In this document: piece by piece, positions 22,640-31,148 of the stretch
How the letters are laid out: each line of letters opens with the position of its first letter
How positions within the stretch are numbered: position 1 is the first letter of the stretch
From: a virus
Reading direction: 5' to 3' (one strand)
DNA length: 64,000 bases
IMG/VR virus record: IMGVR_UViG_3300013132_003882
Span: 39,584-103,583 of that record
Program-made: the position numbers and the translations under genes
Notes under the pieces: model-generated
Databases searched by the model: none
Told to the model about the DNA's origin: nothing
What the model saw: only the letters and a program-made list of their open reading frames with translations

Positions 22640-23214
22640 ATTTACAAGAAGCACTTGAACAATTCACTGCACCTGTGTATGGTAAGACCCGACGCACCGC
22701 GGAAACATACCAAACTGTGGCTAGCTACTGTACCCGCAACTTGACTCGTCTTGTGGCAGAATACAACGCTATTCAAAATGATCAACAACTCATGCGTGAA
22801 ATACGCAATGACATTGACACTTATCTGCGCCGCTATCACGAATACTGTATCAAACAACGTGATGGCATGCTGGCACACTATCACGAAATTGGTGCGGACG
22901 AGGAGTGTGACTTTGAACATTTGATTCCAGCGGCAAGAATCCGAGATTTGTTGTTGTCCAGAACTATCACAGTTGAGCAGGCATTGAATGCACCCACAGT
23001 GAGATTGAGCAGAATCAAACACGAATTGCTCAAGGATGCTGGTTGGGCAGCCACCACACCCAACATGTGGTTGCCGTTCCTGAGATACACTCAGGTGTTT
23101 GTCACTGAATTTGAAACGCACGATGGCACTGCAATTGATCCTGAGAATTGGACTTTGCAAAATCATTACAACTATTTTGATCATTTGGTTATTGACCTAA
23201 AGGAATCCGCATGA
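22636..23214 (+). CDS. unknown phage protein
   Basis: 192 residues, charged and helical (RRTAETYQTVASYCTRNL), with CDFEHLIPAARIRDLLL in the middle, reminiscent of an HNH-like EHxIP element but incomplete. ATGA overlap with the previous gene. Confidence 0.55.
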   Translation: MNLQEALEQFTAPVYGKTRRTAETYQTVASYCTRNLTRLVAEYNAIQNDQQLMREIRNDIDTYLRRYHEYCIKQRDGMLAHYHEIGADEECDFEHLIPAARIRDLLLSRTITVEQALNAPTVRLSRIKHELLKDAGWAATTPNMWLPFLRYTQVFVTEFETHDGTAIDPENWTLQNHYNYFDHLVIDLKESA

Positions 23215-23465
23215 CAATGTTGCATCTCAATGCCAGGCCCTGGACTATGTTTGACCCCAATAACTCAGACCATAGACGCTACTACTATGATTTTGTTGCA
23301 ACAGGTACTTGGGGTCGATGCCCGGTGCGGTTTGTAGTGCCAGATGCACAAGGTGATTTGATTTCCATGATTCAACGCAGTCTGATCCGATGGTATGTGA
23401 CACATGAGTTTGCCCCACGAAAAAAACGACGACGTAACGGTGACGAGCATGAGGTAACACTCTAG
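23211..23465 (+). CDS. small protein, unknown
   Basis: 84 residues (MTMLHLNARPWTMFDPNN...), with a basic stretch (APRKKRRRNG) near the C-terminus. ATGA overlap with the previous gene; followed by the duplicated terminator-promoter cassette. Confidence 0.55.
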   Translation: MTMLHLNARPWTMFDPNNSDHRRYYYDFVATGTWGRCPVRFVVPDAQGDLISMIQRSLIRWYVTHEFAPRKKRRRNGDEHEVTL

Positions 23466-23480
23466 CATTACTTTTTTAAG

Positions 23481-23503
23481 CCCTGCCCTGCGCAGGGTTA
23501 TTC
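23481..23503 (+). terminator. intrinsic terminator (second copy of cassette)
   Basis: CCCTGC / GCAGGG (23481-23497) then TTATT. The flanks match 3501-3590. Confidence 0.7.
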
Positions 23504-23533
23504 TAGACCAATAAAGGTCAAAAATGCTATAAT
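23504..23533 (+). promoter_or_regulatory. early promoter
   Basis: TAGACC, 18 nt, TATAAT; leader with AAAGGAG before ATG 23564. Confidence 0.6.
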
Positions 23534-23563
23534 ATAGACATATTGTAACAAAAGGAGTGAGAA

Positions 23564-24037
23564 ATGGGAACACGCAGTCGAATTGGTGTCATGCATGGTG
23601 ACAAAGTCAAATCAGTGTATTGCCACTGGGACGGGTATCTTTCGCACAATGGTCGCATCCTGCAAGAGTACTATGACTCAGCCCGGGCTAACGAGCTGGT
23701 AGCTTTAGGCGATCTTTCCAGCCTAGCACCTTCAATTGGTGAAAAACATGCATTCAGTCAGCATGATGTGCCTGCAGAAGAAGTAGAAGAATACAAGGCC
23801 AAAACTCAAGACTGGTGCACATTCTACGGACGCGACCGTGGCGAAACCGGCACTGAGTTTAAGGTGGCGCAGACCTTTGCGGATTTCTTGGCACAGAGCG
23901 AAGGTTGTGGTGCTGAGTTCTACTATATCATGCGGGATGGTGTGTGGTATTGTGGCGACACTTACGATCACAGCCCCATAAGCAAAAAGTTAACAGTTTT
24001 GGCCGACGCATTGGCCGCAGAATCGGTTGACCAATAA
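23564..24037 (+). CDS. conserved phage protein, unknown
   Basis: 157 residues, MGTRSRIGVMHGDKVKSVYCHWDGYLSHNG..., a family widespread in T4-like and other phages, no assigned function. Strong ribosome site. The next promoter's -35 box overlaps its stop region. Confidence 0.75.
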   Translation: MGTRSRIGVMHGDKVKSVYCHWDGYLSHNGRILQEYYDSARANELVALGDLSSLAPSIGEKHAFSQHDVPAEEVEEYKAKTQDWCTFYGRDRGETGTEFKVAQTFADFLAQSEGCGAEFYYIMRDGVWYCGDTYDHSPISKKLTVLADALAAESVDQ

Positions 24038-24055
24038 TTCGCCAAATGCTATAAT
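24027..24055 (+). promoter_or_regulatory. early promoter
   Basis: TTGACC, 17 nt, TATAAT; ATA at the +1-like position; AAAGGAG before ATG 24087. Confidence 0.8.
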
Positions 24056-24086
24056 AATCACATACAAAGCAAAAAGGAGTTCGCAA

Positions 24087-24296
24087 ATGGGTTTTGAACA
24101 AGTGGTATTGGACAAGGTTGCAAAAGTGCTGAAAGATAGCAATGCCGCCTGTTTCTTCTACGGTACGCTGAGTGTGACTTGCACAGAAGCAGAAGCTCGC
24201 CGAGTTTTCCACAAGTTATCCAAGGACTACGGCGTGGGCAAAGTCCAGATCAGCAAGGACGGATCCTACGGTTATAACTTTGATTTTGTTGCATAA
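24087..24296 (+). CDS. small protein, unknown
   Basis: 69 residues (MGFEQVVLDKVAKVLKDSNA..., ending YGYNFDFVA). Alpha/beta pattern with a basic helix; no recognised family. Confidence 0.6.
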   Translation: MGFEQVVLDKVAKVLKDSNAACFFYGTLSVTCTEAEARRVFHKLSKDYGVGKVQISKDGSYGYNFDFVA

Positions 24297-24301
24297 AACA
24301 G

Positions 24302-24330
24302 TTGACCATTTTTCCCATTTCGGGTATAAT
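24302..24330 (+). promoter_or_regulatory. early promoter
   Basis: TTGACC, 17 nt, TATAAT; ATA at the +1-like position; AAAGGAG before ATG 24361. Confidence 0.8.
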
Positions 24331-24360
24331 AGTGGCATAGCGAAACAAAAGGAGCCTGCA

Positions 24361-24594
24361 ATGAACGACACACAAGAGATCTATTACGGCATGTTTACAG
24401 ATGCAGGCAATCAGGCTGTGCATGAGATTGTGAAACATGCCCGTGAAAATCAACTGGCCTGGTTGACAGTGTACCAAGAACTGTGCCGCTTGGCTGAAGT
24501 TCAAACCTTCAGCGAAGCCACAGACACCATGGTGCGTGAGTATGTGTACTCCGCAGTTGGTGCTGATCAACGCCGTGAAGCATTTTACGCCTAA
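24361..24594 (+). CDS. small acidic helical protein, unknown
   Basis: 77 residues (MNDTQEIYYGMFTDAGNQAV...). No recognised domain; followed closely by a GTG-start membrane gene. Confidence 0.6.
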   Translation: MNDTQEIYYGMFTDAGNQAVHEIVKHARENQLAWLTVYQELCRLAEVQTFSEATDTMVREYVYSAVGADQRREAFYA

Positions 24595-24604
24595 GGAGAC
24601 AACT

Positions 24605-24796
24605 GTGAGAGACAATACAAAAATCTTGTTTTGGTTTGCTGTGATCGTTTTCTTGGTCATTGCTGGCCCTTTGTGCACCATCTGGGCCTTGAACACCTTG
24701 TTTCCGGCGTTGGCTATCCCTTACACCTTGGAAACTTGGGTGGCCGCTGTGGTTTTGTTTGGCATTGCCCATTCGGGCTTCTCTGTTCGCAAGTAA
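24605..24796 (+). CDS. two-segment membrane protein (GTG start)
   Basis: 63 residues with two membrane segments. GTG at 24605 preceded by AAGGAG at good spacing. Unknown function. Confidence 0.6.
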   Translation: MRDNTKILFWFAVIVFLVIAGPLCTIWALNTLFPALAIPYTLETWVAAVVLFGIAHSGFSVRK

Positions 24797-24805
24797 GGAG
24801 ACACC

Positions 24806-25576
24806 ATGTTTGTAGATGCAACCGCAATGACAGCTCGTGAAATACAACGCCTGGGCCATGAAGATGACGAGGGTCCTGTGCAACGCCGATGGACTGCCCG
24901 ACGCACAGCCGGTGGTGACCATTCAGGTTACTCAGTGAGCGATGTATGGGCCGCGGCCGCCCATGCACAACGCATCAATGGTGCCTACATCAAACAAGAT
25001 ATGTGGTGGGAGGTGACCCCAGAGTCGCCCACGGCTGGCCAGTTGAAACAGAAAAGCAATCGCAACATCATGATGGAAGCCTTGGAAAATCCTTTCATGA
25101 TCACCGATGAGGATCGTTCAGCAGGTGAGCAGTGCCAGAGATTCATTCAAAATGAACTCACATTCCGTGCGCTGAAAAATCAACTCTCAGACTTTGACCG
25201 CAGTGTGATAAAGATTACAGCCGTGTCGGATAGATTCTTTCCACAGGCGCATAGACTGGAATTGGCCACTGTGGCCTGTATGCCCAACAGCCACCAACGT
25301 GCCCTCAAACGTATTGAGGACCAGGATCGAATCAATCAAACTGCTGGCTACATTGGCGCAGTGGGTGACAAGGTCACTGTGAACGTGGAAATTGTTCGCT
25401 GTGTGTTCAGCCAAAAGTGGAACACCTACTATGCCACTGCCATCTCAGACAAGAACGAGACAGTGTTCTTTGCCTGCCGTGAACCATCAACCCCAGGCAC
25501 ACACCTCACAGTGCAGGGCACTGTAAAAGCACACCGCGATGGCCAAACGCAACTGAACCGTGTGCGTGTAGTATGA
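24806..25576 (+). CDS. conserved phage protein with C-terminal OB-like domain
   Basis: 256 residues. The last 70 residues (GDKVTVNVEIVRCVF ... TVQGTVKAHRDG) have the strand pattern of an OB/nucleic-acid-binding barrel; the rest is unrecognised. AAGGAG ribosome site. ATGA overlap with the following lipoprotein gene. Confidence 0.6.
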   Translation: MFVDATAMTAREIQRLGHEDDEGPVQRRWTARRTAGGDHSGYSVSDVWAAAAHAQRINGAYIKQDMWWEVTPESPTAGQLKQKSNRNIMMEALENPFMITDEDRSAGEQCQRFIQNELTFRALKNQLSDFDRSVIKITAVSDRFFPQAHRLELATVACMPNSHQRALKRIEDQDRINQTAGYIGAVGDKVTVNVEIVRCVFSQKWNTYYATAISDKNETVFFACREPSTPGTHLTVQGTVKAHRDGQTQLNRVRVV

Positions 25577-25707
25577 GATTGATCGTTCTACTGGTAATAC
25601 TCACAGGATGTTCGATATTGAGAGATGCCAGGGATGAAATTGGAAAAGATATCGTAGTGATGCAGGAAGAATTTGCAAGAATCAGCAACAAGGAGAAACA
25701 GCAATGA
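25573..25707 (+). CDS. 44-residue lipoprotein
   Basis: MRLIVLLVILTGCSILRDARDEIG...: lipobox LTGC at residue 13 and a helical mature part. ATGA overlaps at both ends. Together with the next gene it forms a small envelope pair, lipoprotein plus membrane protein. Confidence 0.6.
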   Translation: MRLIVLLVILTGCSILRDARDEIGKDIVVMQEEFARISNKEKQQ

Positions 25708-25832
25708 GAAACATCTTTATTGGTTTTGTTTTGGGATTGGTTGTGGCCACAGTGGGCTTTTCGGGCATTGCTCGAATTGCTGACCGAGGCGTCCAAACCA
25801 TCCAAAAACAAAGCAAAGAATTGGCCCAGTGA
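25704..25832 (+). CDS. 42-residue single-pass membrane protein
   Basis: MRNIFIGFVLGLVVATVGFSG... then a helical charged tail (QTIQKQSKELAQ). AAGGAG upstream. Possible partner of the lipoprotein encoded just before it. Confidence 0.6.
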   Translation: MRNIFIGFVLGLVVATVGFSGIARIADRGVQTIQKQSKELAQ

Positions 25833-25869
25833 ATCGGGCAAACCAAACCAAAAATTATGCAAAAACAGG

Positions 25870-25898
25870 TTGACCAATATAGACTCTTTTGCTATAAT
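25870..25898 (+). promoter_or_regulatory. early promoter with +1 ATG
   Basis: TTGACC, 17 nt, TATAAT, 6 nt, ATG 25905, in frame with ATG 25971. Confidence 0.8.
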
Positions 25899-25904
25899 TT
25901 AGGT

Positions 25905-26324
25905 ATGTTGAGCAGTAATGCAAGACATTTTTTCGTAAACGTGATAGACAACTTTTTGAAAGGCAACACAATGTCCAATGACAAACTGTTCACCGTGGCA
26001 GGTACTGCCACAAACTCCGACGGTACTGTAAAGGTCCGTTTTGCAAACGACTTGGTAGCACGTATCAAGATTCTCAACAAGGCAGGCTGTAGCAATATCA
26101 ACTTGGTTGAACTGCCCCAGGCAATGACCAAGTTGGAGGCATTGCAACATCTGCAGACCTTGGGCATCACTGATGGTGATGCTGGCTATGCTGTGGCCAA
26201 TAAACTGGCTGAGAAGAGCCGGGTAGCCAAGAAAGGTGAAGTCAAGGTCTCTGCCAAGAGTGCCAAAGCCAAGTCGGCTCCTGCAACTGTTCGATCGGAT
26301 GCAGTTAAGAGCACCAACGCCTAA
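25905..26324 (+). CDS. conserved phage protein, two possible starts
   Basis: From ATG 25971 (AAAGG upstream) 117 residues: FTVAGTATNSDGTVKVRFANDLVARIKILNK and KLEALQHLQ, a conserved unknown family of T4-like cyanophages, with a Lys/Ala/Ser-rich tail. From the leaderless ATG 25905 the protein gains 22 hydrophobic/basic residues. Followed by a terminator. Confidence 0.7.
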   Translation: MLSSNARHFFVNVIDNFLKGNTMSNDKLFTVAGTATNSDGTVKVRFANDLVARIKILNKAGCSNINLVELPQAMTKLEALQHLQTLGITDGDAGYAVANKLAEKSRVAKKGEVKVSAKSAKAKSAPATVRSDAVKSTNA

Positions 26325-26341
26325 TCCGACAGGCTCCCACA

Positions 26342-26365
26342 ACGCGGTCCATGACCGCGTTTTTT
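26342..26365 (+). terminator. intrinsic terminator
   Basis: ACGCGGT / ACCGCGT (26342-26360) with TTTTTT. Confidence 0.8.
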
Positions 26366-26394
26366 ATTGGCTGCTCAAAAGAGATAATTACTGC

Positions 26395-26655
26395 ATGCAC
26401 GAATTTGATGATGACCCCATTTACCAGTATGCCAAGTCAGTGATGTTTCAGATTATGACTGTGCTGTACATCAATGGTCGTACAGAAGCACACGTGGGTG
26501 CCATCATGAGACTGTTGGGCGTGGACGAAGATCATGCTAGACTGCATGACGATGAGCGCATTGAGCTGGATGAAAATTTTGCCCGCATGGCTACAGAATT
26601 AAATATGCATGAGCTTGTGTCTGCTCAAGTCCCCCAAGGAACCACAATCCATTAA
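26395..26655 (+). CDS. conserved phage protein, possibly leaderless
   Basis: 86 residues (MHEFDDDPIYQYAKSVMF...), like a small T4-like phage family of unknown function. A GATAAT lies exactly 6 nt before the ATG and there is no Shine-Dalgarno, but no clear -35 is visible. Confidence 0.6.
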   Translation: MHEFDDDPIYQYAKSVMFQIMTVLYINGRTEAHVGAIMRLLGVDEDHARLHDDERIELDENFARMATELNMHELVSAQVPQGTTIH

Positions 26656-26903
26656 TGTCCATACCCACGTACCGTGCAGTTGAACCACTGTACATTGTGA
26701 TGTTGCGTAACAACAATCAAGCAGAGCCCATGTTCAAGACTTGGATACGCAAACACCAAATTGAACATGCCACAGTCGCAGGCAACCGAATGATGCTTCA
26801 CCACCAACAAGCATTTGATCGATTCCTTGTAACCTGGTGTCATGAGTGGACAGCCATCACGGTATGGGACACTTGGAACCGCAGACACATCTACGTGGAC
26901 TAG
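26655..26903 (+). CDS. small protein, unknown
   Basis: 82 residues (MSIPTYRAVEPLYIVMLRNNN...), TAATG overlap with the previous gene. No recognised domain. Confidence 0.55.
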   Translation: MSIPTYRAVEPLYIVMLRNNNQAEPMFKTWIRKHQIEHATVAGNRMMLHHQQAFDRFLVTWCHEWTAITVWDTWNRRHIYVD

Positions 26904-26931
26904 GCTGATGTGCCAAAATCCTGTGTTTTTC

Positions 26932-26960
26932 TTGACATGCTGATGAAAGGCATGTATAAT
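26932..26960 (+). promoter_or_regulatory. early promoter
   Basis: TTGACA, 17 nt, TATAAT; leader with AAGGGAG before ATG 26986. Confidence 0.75.
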
Positions 26961-26985
26961 TACTGTTCACAACAAGGGAGTCTAT

Positions 26986-27171
26986 ATGACCAATCATGAA
27001 CAAATCGTAGCCGCTTACGAACAATACATTACGGAAAATGAAAAATTCACAGCCAAAGGCGTCAAAGCCGCGGCAGCCCGTGCTCGCAAAGCCCTGCAGG
27101 AAATGAGCAAAGGCATCAAAGAGCGACGCAAAGAAATCACAGCGGAGAAAGAAGCTCTTGCAGCCAAGTAA
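26986..27171 (+). CDS. basic helical protein, histone-like
   Basis: 61 residues, Lys/Arg/Ala-rich (FTAKGVKAAAARARKALQEMSKG), resembling small histone-H1-like DNA-binding proteins of T4-like phages. A role in DNA or chromatin binding is inferred from composition. Confidence 0.55.
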   Translation: MTNHEQIVAAYEQYITENEKFTAKGVKAAAARARKALQEMSKGIKERRKEITAEKEALAAK

Positions 27172-27184
27172 TACTCAGCCTGAG

Positions 27185-27358
27185 ATGCAGGCTCTACACT
27201 CATGGCCCCTACATCTCACTGCCGAACTACGGCAGCGACTGTTGGATGACAAACTGCGCCGAGCCCAGCACTACTGGCAGGCGCAACAGCGTTCCGCAGT
27301 CAAAGTTTCTGGAGAGCACTGTGTCAGACAGATATCCAATTTTCAAAATTCTCGATGA
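27185..27358 (+). CDS. 57-residue basic protein, probable
   Basis: MQALHSWPLHLTAELRQRLL..., helical and Arg-rich. Overlaps the following GTG-start gene by 41 nt. No recognised family. Confidence 0.4.
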   Translation: MQALHSWPLHLTAELRQRLLDDKLRRAQHYWQAQQRSAVKVSGEHCVRQISNFQNSR

Positions 27359-27791
27359 ATATCCAACCATAACCAGCGGCCTGGGCACAGACACCTTTAC
27401 TGTGAGCACTGGTACAAGTTATCCAAATTATGGTGCTGTGCCTACCACAGGCACCGACTGCGGCTATGTGTACACTTTGCCCAACACAGTACCTTGGATC
27501 TCCAGTGGTGGCAATGGTACCAGCATCAGTGATCCTTCTTTGAAAGTCAATCAAGGTGGAAAGATCCAAATGCAGGGACAAAATGCTGACATTGAGATCA
27601 ATGGCAAAAGCATGAAGGCCTGGATGGAACAGGTGGAAGAGAGATTGAACATCTTGACTGTCAACCCTGACATGGAAAAAGACTGGGATGACCTACGCAG
27701 ACTGGGCGAACGCTACAAAAAGTTAGAGAAAAAGTGCCGAGAAAAAGCCCGCATGTGGGCAGAGTTAAAGAAAGTACAGATCAAACCATGA
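27318..27791 (+). CDS. conserved phage protein (GTG start)
   Basis: 157 residues. Start GTG 27318 with GGAGAG upstream. The C-terminal part (QNADIEINGKSMKAWMEQVEERLNIL, then a Lys/Glu coiled coil) matches a family found across T4-like cyanophages, function unknown. The Gly/Ser/Thr-rich N-terminus suggests a surface or structural role. ATGA overlap with nadE. Confidence 0.65.
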   Translation, partial: TVSDRYPIFKILDEYPTITSGLGTDTFTVSTGTSYPNYGAVPTTGTDCGYVYTLPNTVPWISSGGNGTSISDPSLKVNQGGKIQMQGQNADIEINGKSMKAWMEQVEERLNILTVNPDMEKDWDDLRRLGERYKKLEKKCREKARMWAELKKVQIKP

Positions 27792-28612
27792 CACCTAAAC
27801 AACGCATCAAACACATTTCAAAATGGATCCAAGACTATGCCCGACGAGCAGGTGTAGATACCTTGGTAGTGGGCATTTCAGGCGGGATTGACAGCTCGGT
27901 TGTCAGTGCCTTGTGCGCCGAAACAGGACTCCGAACCATTGTGGTACAGATGCCCATTCGTCAAAACCGGAAGCTGGACAATCTAAGTTCAGCACAGGCT
28001 GGCTGGTTGCTGGAACAATTCCCCCACAATGTCACACACATGAGCATGGACTTGACCACAGTGTTTTCTGCATTTGAAAAGAAAGTGCAACCATTCTGTG
28101 CACCAGAACAAGAACCCAACGAGCGTGAACAACTGGCGTTTGCCAACTCACGTGCTAGATTGCGCATGATGACCCTGTATCAAATTGCACAGAGCCATGG
28201 TGGCATTGTGGTGGGCACAGGCAACAAGGTGGAAGATTTTGGTGTGGGATTTTTCACCAAGTACGGCGACGGTGGCGTGGATATTTCACCCATTGGTGAC
28301 TGCATGAAAACTGATGTGTGGGCCATGGGACAGGAACTGGGCTTGCTGGATGCCATAATTGATGCCTCGCCCACAGACGGACTCTGGGCTGATGACCGCA
28401 ACGACGAAGATCAACTGGGCATGTCCTACCCTGACCTTGAACGCATGATGAGATTGGACCTGTTGAAAGGGGCCAAGATCGTGGATTCAAACATGCCTGG
28501 CAGTGCCAAACTCAGTGCTGATGATCGTAAAAAACTAAAACGTTATAAAGAACTACGTGCTCAAAATCAGCACAAGATGACTCCTGTCCCTGTTTGCATG
28601 ATGCCTCGTTAA
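27788..28612 (+). CDS. nadE: NH3-dependent NAD synthetase
   Basis: 274 residues with the ATP-pyrophosphatase P-loop SGGIDSS at 31-37, VVGTGNKVEDFGVGFFTKYGDGGVD and the C-terminal SAKLSADDRKKLKRYKEL. No glutaminase domain, so ammonia is the nitrogen donor. It makes NAD+ from nicotinate adenine dinucleotide, likely to sustain redox metabolism during infection. Confidence 0.92.
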   Translation: MTPKQRIKHISKWIQDYARRAGVDTLVVGISGGIDSSVVSALCAETGLRTIVVQMPIRQNRKLDNLSSAQAGWLLEQFPHNVTHMSMDLTTVFSAFEKKVQPFCAPEQEPNEREQLAFANSRARLRMMTLYQIAQSHGGIVVGTGNKVEDFGVGFFTKYGDGGVDISPIGDCMKTDVWAMGQELGLLDAIIDASPTDGLWADDRNDEDQLGMSYPDLERMMRLDLLKGAKIVDSNMPGSAKLSADDRKKLKRYKELRAQNQHKMTPVPVCMMPR

Positions 28613-28743
28613 CTGCTATGTTAATGACAAAAACACACCATTTTGACAGTTTTTTGACAGCCTTACAGCCAGATAAAATAAGTAAAAGTGGTGGTAGAAC
28701 AACACATTGCAATCAAATAGGATCTTCTACTGCTGATTGGTAC

Positions 28744-28970
28744 CTTGTCCAATTGATTAAAACAAGTACCCGTAGCACTGACAAGGGTTTGTCCAAGCCC
28801 AAATCAGTGTTCGAAAGAGACTCTCGGAAAGTCTCTTCGTTGACAACTAGAATTGGACAGGCTCATTTCCCAGGACGCGAGCTTGTCCCAAACGAGTATG
28901 CCAAGGAGGCCCGAGGTCTATCTATGCTCATCTCAACTGAACTTTTGTCAACGTGATCTACTCGGGTCTC
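28744..28970 (+). ncRNA. candidate structured RNA C with alternative pairings
   Basis: Lies in a 395-nt gap between nadE and the hydrolase gene. Hairpins: CACTGA/TCAGTG (28776-28809), AAGAGACT/AGTCTCTT (28815-28837), GGACAGGCTC/GAGCTTGTCC (28855-28888). They are enclosed in part by GTTGACAA/TTGTCAAC (28839-28846 with 28945-28952) and ACCC...GTAG/CTAC...GGGT (about 28768-28775 with 28958-28967). TGTCCAATT (28746-28754) can instead capture AATTGGACA (28851-28859). Alternative: an ORF 28618-28956 with no recognised family. Confidence 0.55.
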
Positions 28971-29007
28971 CGCGTACAGCCACGTATTGGCGTTTAAAGG
29001 AAATCGA

Positions 29008-29583
29008 ATGAAGTTTGTGAAAAATCAACCCAACGTGTTAGCAACATGGGCTGGAACAATTATCAAAAGTGCGGCCCTATTTGTAGTGGCATTTGCAGTG
29101 TGGACAGTATGTGAATCAAGACTGAAAACTCTGAGCAATGATCGAGCAGCCAACATGGCCGGCTACGTGTCAGCTGCCGACCGATTGAAACAACTCAACT
29201 GCTTGACTCAGAACATATACTGGGAAGCTGCCTCAGAGCCTTTTGAAGGCAAAGTGGCAGTGGCCCAGGTCACATTAAATAGAGTAGAGTCAGGTAAATT
29301 TGCCAACACAGTATGCGGTGTGGTCTATCAAAAGAATGTGTTCTACGAACGAGTGGTGTGTCAGTTTAGTTGGTTCTGTGAATCCACACACCGAACTAGA
29401 CCGGTACATCGACCCATGTGGCAAGAAAGCGAACTAGTGGCCAAAAAAGTCCTATTGGAAGACTTCCGATTGCCCGGCATGAAAAATGCCTTGTACTATC
29501 ACGCCGACTATGTCAACCCCAACTGGCGCTTGCCCCGAATTGACCAAATTGGTCGTCACATCTTTTATGGAGAAAAAATATGA
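29008..29583 (+). CDS. SleB-type cell wall hydrolase
   Basis: 191 residues; N-terminal membrane anchor (about 15-40), then NIYWEAASEPFEGKVAVAQVTLNRV...TVCGVVYQ...CQFSW, the Hydrolase_2 (SleB/CwlJ) signature with its catalytic Glu. It would cleave peptidoglycan glycan strands in the periplasm. AAAGGA ribosome site. ATGA overlap with a small membrane protein gene. Confidence 0.82.
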   Translation: MKFVKNQPNVLATWAGTIIKSAALFVVAFAVWTVCESRLKTLSNDRAANMAGYVSAADRLKQLNCLTQNIYWEAASEPFEGKVAVAQVTLNRVESGKFANTVCGVVYQKNVFYERVVCQFSWFCESTHRTRPVHRPMWQESELVAKKVLLEDFRLPGMKNALYYHADYVNPNWRLPRIDQIGRHIFYGEKI

Positions 29584-29891
29584 GCACTTGGCCCTTTAAC
29601 CTGCAGACCATTCGTGATTTTTTGAACAATCACCTGCACCGGATTTCAGCAGATACCCTGGGCTGGTTGGCAGCCATTGTGTTGCACTGTGCCACCATTC
29701 CCAGTTTGTTGGCCCTGATGACGGGCTTGAGTGATCATGTGCCCAGCTTGGATGTGGTGGCGTTTCTTTGGTCCGGCTTGGTACTGTTGTTCCTACGTGC
29801 TATTGTGCTGAAAGACACCTTGAACATTATCACCATTGGGGTGGGTTTTATAGTGCAAGCAGGACTCATGGCCCTGATACTGTTTAGATAA
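29580..29891 (+). CDS. multi-pass membrane protein, holin candidate
   Basis: 103 residues, three to four membrane segments (LGWLAAIVLHCATIPSLLALMTG...). Conserved-looking in T4-like cyanophages. Co-translated with a wall hydrolase, which makes a role in its access to the wall plausible; a 3TM holin also exists at 63810. Confidence 0.55.
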   Translation: MSTWPFNLQTIRDFLNNHLHRISADTLGWLAAIVLHCATIPSLLALMTGLSDHVPSLDVVAFLWSGLVLLFLRAIVLKDTLNIITIGVGFIVQAGLMALILFR

Positions 29892-29897
29892 GACACT

Positions 29898-31100
29898 GTG
29901 GTCAACAAGTACACTCATATCTCTCAAGCAGATTATGAAACAGTGGCCGGCCCAGATTGGCCACCTTTTGATTTCTTTCAATTGCATAAAAATGTGCCTG
30001 AGTTTGTGTACAAAGAGATCAACAACATGCTTAGGCCGGTTGAAGGATTTTCACATCCTACATTTTGTGTGTTGCCATTCTATGCTATAGAGTATCCGGA
30101 TAACACCCCATGTTGTTTGCTATCTGGAGTAGAATCCGTAAAAGCAATACAACAACAAATGTTATCGGGGCAACGTCCAGAGTCTTGCAAAAAATGTTGG
30201 AAATTGGAAGATGCTGGTTTAAAAAGTGATAGACTTATTAAAAATGAAACACTGGATCATTTCAGCAATGTCGATCTTGAACAATTGATAACTCAAAGTC
30301 AACTAGGCAAAAATAAAATCGTTCATTACAAGATTGATACAAGCAATACTTGTAACGCTGCCTGTATGACTTGTGGCAGTGATTCAAGTAATACCTGGGG
30401 CAAACTACAGAAAAAAAATAACTTGCCCGCAAGGAAAAATTGGAAAATATTGCCCAATCAAACAACAGATTGGATTGATTATGCTCACGCAAAATCTATA
30501 TTGTTTAGAGGTGGCGAACCTTTTTTAAGTGATACTAATTTTTATATACTTGAACAATTAATCAAGCATGACAACACTGATTGTTTTGTAAGTTTTGTAA
30601 CCAATGGCAGTTTTTCTTTGTCTCGACGTCAAAAAGAAATCCTGGCAAAATTAAAAAACTTGCATTTTTGTTTTAGCATCGATGGCATTGGGCCTGTGTT
30701 TGAATATCTAAGATGGCCGTTGAAATGGACTGATATTGAAAACAACATAGCATGGTGTCAGGCAAACAATGTGAAAGTCAGTGTGAGTTATACCTTGAGC
30801 AATATAAATTTATTGTATCATACAACAACCACTCAATGGTTCCGTGATCATAACATAAACTACTTGGTCAATCCTGTGTATTCCCCGGGTTATTTTCGTC
30901 CTGAATCATTGCCAGCAAAAATCAAACAACAACTGAGGCAACAACACAACATTGATGCTATCAGTCAATGGCTGGCACATTCTCCCAGTGATGACAACTG
31001 GTTTGCAAAGTTTCAAATTGAAATTGCCAAACAAGACCACATGAAAAATATCAGCATGCAAGACTATCTGCCCGAACTTGTAGAACTGTTAAAATGGTAA
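29898..31100 (+). CDS. radical SAM protein (twitch/SPASM-like), copy 3
   Basis: 400 residues from GTG 29898. CNAACMTC is the CxxxCxxC motif, followed by LFRGGEPF and SIDGIGP. N-terminal FCVLPFYAIEY and CCLLSG, with CKKCWKLE, match the architecture of copy 1 (9287). A+T-rich compared with neighbours. Substrate unknown. Confidence 0.8.
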   Translation: MVNKYTHISQADYETVAGPDWPPFDFFQLHKNVPEFVYKEINNMLRPVEGFSHPTFCVLPFYAIEYPDNTPCCLLSGVESVKAIQQQMLSGQRPESCKKCWKLEDAGLKSDRLIKNETLDHFSNVDLEQLITQSQLGKNKIVHYKIDTSNTCNAACMTCGSDSSNTWGKLQKKNNLPARKNWKILPNQTTDWIDYAHAKSILFRGGEPFLSDTNFYILEQLIKHDNTDCFVSFVTNGSFSLSRRQKEILAKLKNLHFCFSIDGIGPVFEYLRWPLKWTDIENNIAWCQANNVKVSVSYTLSNINLLYHTTTTQWFRDHNINYLVNPVYSPGYFRPESLPAKIKQQLRQQHNIDAISQWLAHSPSDDNWFAKFQIEIAKQDHMKNISMQDYLPELVELLKW

Positions 31101-31113
31101 TACCAAAGTAGTA

Positions 31114-31142
31114 TTGACCGGAAATTGCAATCATGCTATAAT
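31114..31142 (+). promoter_or_regulatory. early promoter, leaderless type
   Basis: TTGACC, 17 nt, TATAAT, 6 nt, ATG 31149. Confidence 0.8.
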
Positions 31143-31148
31143 ACAGGC

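Noticed and set aside
25573-25832. Spanin pair from the small lipoprotein and membrane protein
   Set aside because: Both are under 45 residues with no long coiled coil and sit among early genes; the pair at 58735/60293 fits better.
28618-28956. 112-residue ORF before the SleB hydrolase gene
   Set aside because: No ribosome site or family; strong nested hairpins explain the segment better, though coding is not excluded.
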